DNA from: Chara braunii
Lineage: Eukaryota > Streptophyta > Charophyceae > Charales > Characeae
DNA length: 42,569 nt
NCBI GenBank assembly: GCA_003427395.1
Contig: BFEA01000048.1
Coordinates: 2,603,932 to 2,646,500 of the forward strand
Direction: 5' to 3'
The notes beneath the pieces are model-generated. The model saw only the letters and a program-made list of their open reading frames with translations, searched no databases and was not told where the DNA came from. Of the stretch, positions 8,042 through 15,840 are shown in pieces. The translations under genes and the position numbers were made by a program. The stretch's first letter is position 1, and each line of letters opens with the position of its first letter.

Positions 8042-8252
8042 GTCTTCCCTCGAAAAGAACGCACGGTCATTAAATTGCTGTATTTGGGCCAGCATTCAGT
8101 CTACATTAGCTACAGCGATAATGACCGTGCGTTCTATTCGGGATACAGCTATGGGACAGCATTCAGTCTGCATTAGCTACACCGATAATGACCGTGCGTT
8201 CTATTCGGGATACAGCTATCATGACCCTGCGTTCTATTCGGGGGGAGACGGT
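8042..8252. mobile_element. Family A MITE, copy 1, internally expanded
   Basis: Left end GTCTTCCCTCGAAAAGAACG, right end GTTCTATTCGGGGGGAGAC. The segment containing ATAATGACCGTGCGTTCTAT, TCGGGATACAGCTAT and CAGCATTCAGTCTNCATTAGC is repeated in tandem (units of about 75 bp near 8090 and 8160), then a short partial unit. The core motif CACGGTCATTA matches the copies at 11565 and 11855. Confidence 0.75.
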
Positions 8253-8634
8253 ATTTGCGTTCTTTCTTTGCCTTTTCGGATCTGTCTTGAGATTCAAAAC
8301 TGCATTGTTATTTATTTATTCGAATAAACTGCAGGCGACGATATTTTTTGTTGCATTTTTTTATTATTTTCAGGCGTAATTATTATTTTCTGGCAAAAAC
8401 TAACAAACTAAAAAGAACAAATTTTCAGGCGACGAGATTTTATGTTGCATTTTTTTATTATTTTGACCAGTCAAAGAGAGTCTAGAACGTCGTCTACATA
8501 ACGATTCCCTACAATCAGAGAAAAGAAAAAAGGGGGAAACAAAAAAAAGAAAACAAGACTAATCACGGTGCTGCACCGATGCGTAACACACCAAACTATC
8601 GACCTGCTCAATAAATGCGCAATAGACCCGACAA
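8253..8634. other. AT-rich unassigned DNA
   Basis: A duplicated AT-rich phrase (CAGGCGACGATATTTTTTGT and a close variant near 8425) is seen, with TTGCATTTTTTTATTATTTT following both. No gene recognised. Confidence 0.35.
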
Positions 8635-8729
8635 ACCGTCTTCCCCCGAACACAACGCACCCTCTATGCAAGTTGTCTATCCGGTCCGATACACATGATC
8701 AGCGTGCGTTGTATTCGGGGGAAGACGGT
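8635..8729. mobile_element. Family A MITE, copy 2
   Basis: Termini ACCGTCTTCCCCCGAACACA and the near-perfect inverse (GTTGTATTCGGGGGAAGACGGT) define a 95-bp foldback element. No coding capacity. It directly abuts the 22-bp minisatellite, and the outermost bases (GACGGTAGTCGGAT) resemble the minisatellite unit. Confidence 0.85.
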
Positions 8730-9115
8730 AGTCGGATCGGCGGCTACTGGTAGAAGGATGGGATCGGCGGCTACTGGTAGTCAGATCGGCGGCTACTGGT
8801 AGTCAAATTGGCGGCTACTGGTAGTCGGATCGGCGGCAACTGGTAGTCGGATGGGATCGGCGGCTAGTCGGATCGGATCGGCGGCTGCTGGTAGTCGGAT
8901 CGGCGGCTACTGGTAGTCGGATCGGCGGCTACTGGTAGTCGGATGGGATCGGCGGCTACTGGTAGTCGGATCGGATCGGCTGCTGCTGGTATTCGGATCG
9001 GCGGCTACTGGCAATCGGATCGGCGGCTACTGGTAATCGGATAGGATCCGACTAGTGGTAGTCGGATCGGCTACTGGTAGTCCGATGGCTACTGGTAGTC
9101 GGATCGGATACTGGT
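8730..9115. repeat. 22-bp minisatellite between two MITEs
   Basis: Tandem copies of GATCGGCGGCTACTGGTAGTC plus G, with deletions and GGATGGGATC variants; roughly 17 units. Both boundaries are family A MITEs in comparable orientation. After the second MITE the unit phrase GTAGTCGGATGGGTTACTGG appears once more. Confidence 0.92.
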
Positions 9116-9222
9116 ACCGTCGTCCGCCGAACACAAAGCACCCTCATTTTGGCTGTATCTGGCCGGAAATATAACTCGTATACATTCATTTTTAGGGTGC
9201 GTTATGTTCGGGGGAAGACGGT
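9116..9222. mobile_element. Family A MITE, copy 3
   Basis: Ends ACCGTCGTCCGCCGAACACA and TTATGTTCGGGGGAAGACGGT; the subterminal GCACCCTCATTTT pairs with AAAATGAGGGTGC-like sequence. 107 bp. It closes the minisatellite on its right side. Confidence 0.85.
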
Positions 9223-9414
9223 AGTCGGATGGGTTACTGGTGGTCTACCAGACTGGTCGAGAAGAAATGTATGCCGACGGCCCTCAGCCTGACCCAACTA
9301 GCCATCCCTCCGCTGTTCTATGTGCAGGTCATATACTTTCTGACTCTCTGTTTTTTTTTTTTTTTTTTGCTTTTTTTCAATATCATCTAGTTTCGCTAGT
9401 TTACCGCAGTGTAG

Positions 9415-9439
9415 GACTCCACAAGACAAGACAAAAAAN

Positions 9440-9473
<34 letters not shown>

Positions 9474-9482
9474 ACTCCACAA
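9415..9482 (+). repeat. Nearly pure poly(A) insertion with TSD
   Basis: ACTCCACAA at 9415-9423 recurs at 9474-9482. Between them lie only GACAAGAC and about 40 A, with one ambiguous base. The structure is what an extremely 5'-truncated retrocopy, reduced to its poly(A) tail, would leave. Confidence 0.65.
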
Positions 9483-9727
9483 TGACGCACAAAAACACTA
9501 AAACTAACACCAAATTAACGCATATCTTCTCTTTTGAAGTTCCCCTCCCCCCTCCTTTTTCCTTCTTTTATTTCCTGTTTTATTCTTTGCTGTCCATGAT
9601 GATGACAATTTCCCTTCATTTCCTTCTCTCTCTTTTTCCTTCCTTTGCATTTTTTCCTTTCGCCTTCCTTGTTCCCTTTTCTCTTTTTTTTCCCCTTTTT
9701 TTCCCCTCTACTTTTCCTCTTTCTTTC
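9483..9727. other. Pyrimidine-rich unassigned DNA
   Basis: Long C/T stretches with T-runs produce Phe/Ser/Leu-rich frames. No gene recognised. Confidence 0.3.
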
Positions 9728-9855
9728 TTTTTTTTTTTTTTTTTTTTTTTTTTTGGAAGAAGATCAATCTTTATTAATCATCAAAGCCGGGAAGCGGGCC
9801 CGGCGTCCCTCACAAAAGATTGCCGCAGCCCTGGGCTGAGCGAGGCCCCCCTTGC
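9728..9855 (-). mobile_element. 3' end of a retroposon or processed transcript
   Basis: On the minus strand a body of about 100 bp ends with an AATAAA signal about 15-20 bases before a long A-tract (plus-strand T-run 9728-9754). The body includes TTTGTGAGGGACGCCGGGCC and CGCTTCCCGGCTTTGATGAT. It reads like a 5'-truncated LINE 3' UTR or a truncated mRNA retrocopy. The flanks are pyrimidine-rich, so a TSD cannot be fixed. Confidence 0.5.
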
Positions 9856-10223
9856 ATTCCCTCTTTTCCCACATCTTCTTTCCCCGCCATATAATTTTTC
9901 CCTCACCTCACATATCTTTTTAACTGCCTTTCTGCCATATGTCATCATGGAACATATCTTTCTTTCACTACCTAGTACCTAACTATCCGATCGTGACTAT
10001 ACATTGATCCGTCTAAAAAAACTTTTTTCTTCTTTTTTTTTTTTTTCATTTTTATTTCGTTTTATTTCAATTTTAATTTTAATTTTATTATTTTTATGTT
10101 TATTTTTATTTTTATTAATTTTAATTTAATTTAATTTAATTTTTAATTTTATTATTATTATTATTTTTTTTTAAAGATACAAAAGGAAAGAGCGGGGTGA
10201 CGATTGAACAAGTATATACGTAC
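9856..10223. other. AT-rich DNA 3' of the candidate exon (possible intron)
   Basis: TTTAATTT-type repeats at about 10065-10170 and T-runs. If the minus-strand exon at 10224-10648 is real, this is the start of its following intron, beginning GTACGTATAT. I found no matching downstream exon with the methyltransferase motif I glycine-rich loop to the left in this window. Confidence 0.35.
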
Positions 10224-10648
10224 CTGAGACACCGCGTCAAGAGTACCGAAGTCTCCCAGATCACCCCGCCCAGACCGGCGCCCCATTCCTCTTCCAAGCG
10301 AATCAACGGCAGTCCATTTCCGATATCAAACCTACGCACCCACATACTCTCCACCTCTTCCTCCTCCTCCTCCTCCTCCTCCTCCTCCTTCTGCTCTCTC
10401 TCCTCTCTCCGGGTGACCTCCTTCTCCCTCCCGTTGACTTGTTCGTTGTCATCCTTCACCATCGTCATCGTTGCTTCTCTGGAAACCGCCGCCTTGTCGT
10501 GATCAATGTGAATGGCTGCGAATGTACGGTCCAGATCCAGATCATCACCCATCTTCTTTCCTAAACTGGCCAACTTTCCTGATTGATCCACAGCACCGAT
10601 CGATTGAATTTCCTGATCCGTCCATAGCAAAGACAGCAGCCAACGCAT
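10224..10648 (-). CDS. Candidate exon of a METTL21-like methyltransferase (partial)
   Basis: An open frame runs from ATG at 10648 for 141 codons and ends at CAG|GTACGT (exon end 10224, phase 2), a near-consensus splice donor. The protein has a weakly conserved N-terminal part, an acidic run of Glu coded by a GAG repeat (10350-10390), then WVRRFDIGNGLPLIRLEEEW followed by GAGLGGVIWETSVLLTRCL. That last stretch resembles the start of Methyltransf_16/METTL21 proteins, where a short beta strand is followed by a G-x-V-W-D-x-S/A-x-x-L-x-x-Y-L helix. Here the family Asp after Trp is Glu. These enzymes methylate lysines of proteins such as chaperones or elongation factors, but the SAM-binding motifs would lie in later exons not seen here. 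The frame stays open upstream to a TGA near 10690, so a spliced 5' exon is possible. It could be an intact first exon or an exon relic. Confidence 0.45.
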
Positions 10649-10740
10649 CAAGACTCTCCTATTAGCGCATATCCAGTTCGACTGCTTGCTTCATAGCCTG
10701 CTACCATCGCGGAGTGGGTGGTTGGTTCTCTGCTTATTAG

Positions 10741-10800
10741 NNNNNNNNNNNNNNNNNNNNNNNNNNNNNNNNNNNNNNNNNNNNNNNNNNNNNNNNNNNN
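10741..10800. other. Assembly gap (60 N)
   Basis: Sixty undetermined bases just upstream (in gene orientation) of the candidate exon, so its promoter or first exon may be hidden here. An A-run follows the gap directly. Confidence 0.99.
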
Positions 10801-11564
10801 CCCAAAAAAAAAAAAAAGCACATAGGCAATACTACTGCTGCTGTATCGCTCTCCGCGCGCACTTTCACATGACATTGCCCCATGATTCCTAATGGGATCG
10901 CCATACCGATCAACCATATACAGACTCGGACGAACAGACATTAGCCAAAAAAGGAAAGGGAAAAAAAAAAAAAAAAAAAAAGTTCAACATCCGACGAGCG
11001 GACTTGGCAATGTGTCGATCGCAGAAGCAATACAAAATTTTACAAAATACGTACAATCAAATCATGCACGGAAGCAATAGCAATTAAATCATATACACGT
11101 GTCATTACGGCATTCGACAATCAACATGGTACACGCGAGTCGACGACAATCAGGCGAACAAGCAAGAAAGGTTATGAAAATTGAAAACGCGTAAGCACAG
11201 ACCAGGCACCACGAACAGAAGCAAAATTGAAGAAGGTCATAGACAAAGATGAAAGGAGCTCAACGAGAACAGATAAAGAAGGAAAAAATAATAATAATAA
11301 TTAAAAAAAAATCGAAGAAGAAAAAATAATAATTAAAAAAAAAAAAAAATCGTGAGGAGCGAACAGGCAAAAGTCTTAATAGAGATGGGAAAAAAAAAAA
11401 AAAAAAAAGTACCATAGACACAACCAACACAGACGCCACACATTTGACTAAGCGAGAAGTGTAATAGCACAAGAGAAGAGAAGATGACGTCTGTGTTTGG
11501 TTACTACTAGTCTAAGAAGACCCCGCATGGCACGATAAACCCCCTGACTTCCTTTCGGAAAACA
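10801..11564. other. A-rich unassigned DNA
   Basis: Several A-runs (about 10960-10981, 11335-11349, 11390-11408) without visible target-site duplications. No gene recognised. Confidence 0.3.
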
Positions 11565-11674
11565 CTATCTTCTGCCCCCGAATACAACGCGCGGTGATTA
11601 TAGCTGTATTTAGACTGAAAGATGCCCCAAGTACAGCGATAATGACCGTACGTTGTATATAAGGGGGAAGTAGG
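11565..11674. mobile_element. Family A MITE, copy 4
   Basis: Ends CTATCTTCTGCCCCCGAATA and TTGTATATAAGGGGGAAGTAG. The subterminal stem CAACGCGCGGTGATTATAGC pairs with GCGATAATGACCGTACGTTG. About 110 bp. Confidence 0.8.
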
Positions 11675-11854
11675 CAGAAACGAAGGGCACTCATCGACTG
11701 TGAGAAGAACACGCACGTCACGCCACGACAAACCTGCGCAGTCAGCAAGCACTAAAATGCAGTTAAAAGATCCCCCACCCCCTCCTCTCCCCTGTTCTAT
11801 GATCAGTGTGAATGCATTAGGGACAGATTCCCTGTTCAGAATTGCGCCGGACGG
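11675..11854. other. Short unassigned spacer
   Basis: Lies between two family A elements; a CCCCCACCCCCTCC patch near 11773 is the only notable feature. Confidence 0.25.
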
Positions 11855-11961
11855 CGACTACCGTCTTCACCCGAATAGAATGGCCGGTCATTATATCCGA
11901 ATGTGCGGCAACTTTCAGTCCAGGTGCAGCTATGACGACCGGGCGCCCATTACACGAGGAA
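11855..11961. mobile_element. Family A MITE, copy 5 (diverged)
   Basis: Left end CGACTACCGTCTTCACCCGA carries the extended family terminus. The interior GGCCGGTCATTATATCC and the right-arm ATGACGACCGGGCGCCCATT form the expected stem. The extreme right end is degraded. This copy shows that the true terminus extends outward to CGACTACC. Confidence 0.65.
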
Positions 11962-12600
11962 AGAAACGGCTCACAAGGACTTACTTGCTTGCTCGCTAAA
12001 AAAAAAATGCCAAAAAAAAAACAAAAAAAAAGGAAAAAAGAAAAGGACTGAGTTGCTCGTCTTTTTTCTTTTTTTTTTCCTTTCCATCTGCTGCTATACC
12101 TGTAGAGCTTCACTTGCAGCTACTGCAACTAGTACTTCATCCGCGTTCGCCGCGTGGCAGCAATCATGCTCTATGACCGTTCGATGGCCATTCATGATGA
12201 TGCCCTCGATCGCTCCCACCGATTCCCTTTCCACCTGGACCGTCGATAAGCTCATCGCCGCGTTGAAGTTCCGGACCGAATGTGACCGTATTTGCGCTCA
12301 GATGCGTTCTCAAAAGTCTTGTTGTGACTATGTACTACGTCCTTAGCTTCGACGAATGAGATCGACAACAAGGCAACAGCTCCGTGCGAGAAGGAGACCA
12401 CGACGAACGACCGACCAACAACTTGGATGTGCTTACGCCCCCATATCCCGAGCTTAGCTGTTAATAGGCCACTAGTACGTAGCGATCGCCGCATGGTAGA
12501 TAACTATGGCTCAGCCAGGCAGGCTATATATTGCATGAGAATGGGAATGAAGAATGAATTGCCCGCTTAGAGGAGACTCTTTTGTTTGTTTTTTTGGCGC
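11962..12600. other. Unassigned DNA
   Basis: A plus-strand frame near 12053-12346 and an opposing frame at 12252-12494 are the longest; neither shows a recognisable domain or splice context. A short family A-like phrase (CTATGACCGTTCGATGGCC) lies at about 12170. Confidence 0.25.
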
Positions 12601-12676
12601 CTCTTTTGTTCGAGTCTACCTAAGCTGTCATTAGCTAGAATTACAATTCAGACAGGCGCCGAAGCTGTCAGTAGTT

Positions 12677-12783
12677 AGAATTGCAATTCCCAAAACAAAA
12701 ACAAAAAAAAACAAAAAAAAAAAAGAATTGCAATTCCCAAAACAAAAACAAAAAAAAACAAAAAAAAAAAAGAATTGCAATTC
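12677..12783 (+). repeat. Twice-repeated A-rich insertion in a palindromic target
   Basis: AGAATTGCAATTC, nearly palindromic, occurs at 12677-12689, 12724-12736 and 12771-12783. Each interval is filled by the same A-rich 34 bases beginning CCAAAACAAAAACAAAA. This is either a TSD-flanked A-rich insertion followed by tandem duplication of 47 bp, or two insertions at one target. Confidence 0.75.
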
Positions 12784-12849
12784 AGACAGGAGGCGCCGAG
12801 GCTGTGATTCGTTAGAATTACAATTCAGACAGCCGCCGCTGTCATTGGG

Positions 12850-12965
12850 CCTCGCTGCACTACTCTTGACATGCGCAAAAGACAAAAATCATGGCCGTGT
12901 ATCTTTCCATATTCTAGCGGAAGATTCACCCTCGTTTTGCACATTTCCAGAGTAGTGCAGCGAGG
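12850..12965. mobile_element. Family F MITE (single copy)
   Basis: Perfect 17-bp terminal inverted repeats CCTCGCTGCACTACTCT (12850-12866) and AGAGTAGTGCAGCGAGG (12949-12965). 116 bp with no coding capacity. It is inserted into the GAATTACAATTC array. Confidence 0.8.
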
Positions 12966-13160
12966 ACCATTCCTTCGTTAGAATTACAATTCAGACGGAA
13001 AATAATGAATCACTAAAGCTGCCATTCCTTCGTTAGATTTTTTTTATTTTATTTTTTTCGTTAGAATTACAATTCAGACGGAAAATAATGACTAAAGCTG
13101 CCATTCCTTCGTTAGTCGGACGGACGGACGGACGGACGGAAAATAATGACTAGAGCTGTG

Positions 13161-13265
13161 TCTTAGGGCCAGATCCCACTAGCCCCTATTGTTCATATCT
13201 GACCGTTGATCTTCGTAATAGAGGGTGAAAAATGAATAATCCAGGGTAGTGCGATCTGACCCTTA
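13161..13265. mobile_element. Family C-like MITE with TTA TSD
   Basis: Ends GGGCCAGATCCCACTAGCCC and the inverse of GGGTCAGATCGCACTACCC. TTA at 13163-13165 and 13263-13265 would be a 3-bp target duplication, typical of PIF/Harbinger elements. The interior CTGACCGTTGATCTTCG resembles GGCCGTTGATCT of family C, linking the families. Element body 13166-13262, 97 bp. Confidence 0.75.
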
Positions 13266-13604
13266 GTCATTAGTTTAAAAACGGAAACTGACTAAGAGAA
13301 GACTGTCACTCGTGGGTTAGATAGATGGAAACTGGCTGAAGCTGTCCTTAGCGACCAGTCGGAAACTGAGTCTAAGGATGTCACAAAGGGGTTTAGATCA
13401 AAACTGGCTATACCTGACTGTTGTTAGTTAGAGCGACACTGGCTATAGCTGTCCTTAGCCTTAGTTTGAGGGACACTGACTACCGGTAAGGCTGTCATTC
13501 ATCAATAAGACGGAAACTGGCTAAGGCTGGGACTCAGTAGTTTAGTTAGACAGTTAGACAGGAAACGGACTAAACTGGTCGGACGATGGATGATCGATAA
13601 TAGT
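13266..13604. other. Degenerate repeat phrases
   Basis: Recurrent GGAAACTGGCTAAGGCTGTC-like phrases continue the preceding array in eroded form. No gene. Confidence 0.35.
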
Positions 13605-13660
13605 AGCCTTCACCACTCCCAAAAAAAAAAAAAAAAAAAAAAAAAAGAAACAGCCTTCAC
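13605..13660 (+). repeat. Oligo(A) insertion with 9-bp TSD
   Basis: AGCCTTCAC at 13605-13613 recurs at 13652-13660. Between them lie CACTCCC-type bases, 26 A and GAAAC. It resembles the insertion at 9415-9482: almost no body other than the A-tract. Confidence 0.55.
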
Positions 13661-13759
13661 TGCACGAACCTCGCTGGGTCTCTGGGAGTCGTGGCGGCGC
13701 AGTCGTGGCAGGGACACTCCGTCGCACGTGCAACCAGTCGGTTCTATATGAAAATACCT

Positions 13760-13925
13760 GGGGCCAAGTCCCAGTAGCAGCGTTGAGCTATCTCAACGCC
13801 TGAATGTGGACTCTTTTGCGGAGATTGGCAGAAATGGTGTTGAGTTTCCGGAACTGCACGTCTCCACAAAGACGTCCAGATTCAGGCGTTGAGGTAGCTC
13901 AACGCTGCTAGTGGGAGTTGGCCCC
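13760..13925. mobile_element. Family B MITE, copy 1
   Basis: Ends GGGGCCAAGTCCCAGTAGCA and TGCTAGTGGGAGTTGGCCCC. Each arm carries its own hairpin (GCGTTGAGCTATCTCAACGC). The interior GTCCAGATTCAGGCG matches copies 2 and 3. 166 bp. Confidence 0.9.
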
Positions 13926-14544
13926 TGGTAGTACCATGCTCGACACACGGCGGCAAGCCTCCCGGGTTTTTCAAAAAAGTGAACACCCCGCTGTTCGTGT
14001 GGCGGGGACTTGTGTGTCTGTGCCGCCGACGAACGTGTGGCGCGCTCTCCGTTCAAGCTTCGTCGTTGCATTTCTCTTTTTTTGTTTTTGTTTTTTTTTT
14101 CTTCGTTGCATTTCGTTGTGTCTTGGCATAGACGCTCGTAGGACTGCTCACCGCATTTGTGCAATGGAGAGAGCATCTGGGCGTCGGCGGTGGAAAGATA
14201 CGCTCGGCAATGGACAGTGCATCTGGAGCCAGAATGTTGAAAGATACCCTCTTCATTCGTTTTGTCTTTTTTTCACATTTGGTGCTGTGGTGCTGCGGTG
14301 CAGCAGGACCTGAGCGGCATGATTTTCGCGAAAACCCCTTGCCGCCCAGGTTGTGCGCGTCGCGCCCGCCCATTCAGGCCGCCGCCCCCGCTCGCTGCCG
14401 ACTTATTACGCCGCCGCCTCTTCCCCGTCCCTCCGCCCTATTGAGGGAAAATACCGACGACGGCGGAGTCCAGGCGGAGTCCAGGCAAAAGACTACCTGC
14501 CTGTAGGCCGTGTACCGATCGATACGGGCCGAGTTGTGGATTCT
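13926..14544. other. Unassigned DNA
   Basis: GC-rich in 14300-14480. A tandem 11-base phrase (GGCGGAGTCCA, twice) lies near 14464. Several overlapping frames on both strands exist, but none is recognisable. Confidence 0.25.
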
Positions 14545-14696
14545 TTCCCCACTAGCAAAGAGGATGGGACTAAGCGCCTGTATCTAGATGTGTTTTATGT
14601 GAAGGTGCAGAAAAGCAGACCAATCGAGATTTTCTGCATCTCTCCTCTAAAACGTCCAGATTCAAGCGCTGAATCCAATCCTCTTTGCCAGGGGAA
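14545..14696. mobile_element. Family B MITE, copy 2 (diverged)
   Basis: Arms TTCCCCACTAGCAAAGAGGA and TCCTCTTTGCCAGGGGAA pair imperfectly over about 40 bp. The interior shares CGTCCAGATTCAAGCGCTGA and TTTTCTGCATCTCTCC with copies 1 and 3, so it is a variant subfamily. Confidence 0.75.
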
Positions 14697-14778
14697 CCTC
14701 GTCCCACAGAATCGAGATCCGTCCGAATAACGAGAGGCGGGATGGGGAGAGATCCGTACTGTACATAGGTAGTGAGAG

Positions 14779-15109
14779 GATGAGAGAGATTTTTTTTTTT
14801 TTTTTTTAGCCCAACCAATCCAATTACCTGTCGAATCTGGACAAGACGGTTTTTCAGGCCTTTTTTATTGTCATTACGGGGAACCCGTAGCAGCCACATC
14901 CGTGCTCAAGCCTCCAACGAGGGGACCTGCGGGAGCTGCACCCACCAGCAGGTGCGGTACCTGCTACAACAGGTGGGCGATACCGGCCAGGGGGCTCCAA
15001 GCTTGCCCAGGAAGGTACATGAGGCCAATGGGGATTGAACCCAAGACCTCCTGAATGCCACTTGTGTGCCTCAGCAACTGAGCTAGGCGCTGGGCCCGAT
15101 GAGACAGAT
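14779..15109 (-). mobile_element. tRNA-derived SINE with poly(A) and TSD
   Basis: On the minus strand the element starts GGGCCCAGCGCCTAGCTCAG at 15097. It has a Pol III A box (TAGCTCAGTTG, 15075-15085) and B box (GGGTTCAATCCC, 15031-15042) at tRNA-like spacing. A tRNA-unrelated body of about 200 bp follows, then a CAATAAAAAAGGCC region, ending in 17 A (plus-strand T-run 14791-14807). A 12-bp TSD with one mismatch (GATGAGAGAGAT at 14779-14790, GATGAGACAGAT at 15098-15109) bounds it. Full structure, so recently retroposed. I cannot name the family. Confidence 0.9.
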
Positions 15110-15152
15110 GCGCACTACCAAGAAGATGAAATAGATGAGTGAATAATATAGC

Positions 15153-15716
15153 TTACCTTTTTTTTTGTTTTTTGGTGTTTTTTTTTTTCACTGCAAAACG
15201 GACTTCAACATCAGATACAACCATTCTATAGTAGGACTTCGGGTCTCGCCGCATGGCGCACGAAACGAAAATGAAACGAGTGCATCTGCCCACGAAAGGT
15301 CGCAAAATACACTCGTTACTATTTTCAGGTCGAGATAATGAGCTGAAATGTAGGAGAAGTTGCACTATAAATATGATGATGTCGAGTTTATGCCGAGCAA
15401 TCAGTCGAGGCGTGAGCAGCTCAAACACAAGGTGGATCCTATCACGGCTTGGTCCCGACCTGTTTACATAAATAGAGAACGTGACCCCAAGCTCGCCTCT
15501 CTCCGTTAGAAATGAATAGATGAAGTGGACCGAGTTCAAGTTAAACCCTTGCTTTGTGGCCACTTGGTTTATGGCCTCGGGGGTAGGGAGGGAACCACTG
15601 CGAATATAAATTGTACTCTTCACCCTACCCCAATTCAGTATGTTAGCCCTCTCTCTGCGCACCGCGATACTCATTAAGTCAAACCTGACTGTTAGGTGCA
15701 CTCTTATTGGAACCAT
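15153..15716 (-). other. Uncharacterised 187-codon open frame
   Basis: The longest non-repetitive open frame in this part. ATG at 15716; it ends in a Lys-rich tail coded by a T-run, which suggests read-through into low-complexity sequence. A hydrophobic patch (LDIIIFIVQLLLHF) is present, but no domain is recognised. No promoter, intron or polyadenylation context supports it, so it is probably chance. Confidence 0.12.
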
Positions 15717-15840
15717 TTCCTACACATGTGGTAGCCCGAGCAACAGGCGAAAGACTTGGAGAGGGTACCCATGGCCCTTTTCACCGTATCGAGCAAGTTT
15801 TGTTGTGGTAATAGACGACGGTTACCTTACAGCAATATAA

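Larger units (their letters stand above)
12601..13160. repeat. Degenerate array around GAATTACAATTCAGAC
   Basis: The phrase GTTAGAATTACAATTCAGAC or close variants recurs near 12635, 12674, 12771, 12813, 12977 and 13058, often with AAAATAATGACTAAAGCTGCC and ATTCCTTCGTTAG. It includes an inserted MITE (12850-12965) and ends with (CGGA)n at about 13118-13140. A diffuse continuation of similar phrases (GGAAACTGGCTAAGGCTG and variants) runs to about 13560. Confidence 0.75.

Noticed and set aside
10955-11410. A-runs as further bare poly(A) insertions
   Set aside because: Flanking direct repeats could not be found, so they were not counted with the TSD-bearing examples.
13793-14176. 127-codon minus-strand frame
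   Set aside because: Mostly runs through family B MITE sequence and a T-run; the similar frame at 42147-42335 comes from another MITE copy.
15153-15716. 187-codon minus-strand open frame as a gene
   Set aside because: No recognisable domain, a low-complexity C-terminus and no transcription or splice context; listed only as an uncharacterised frame.
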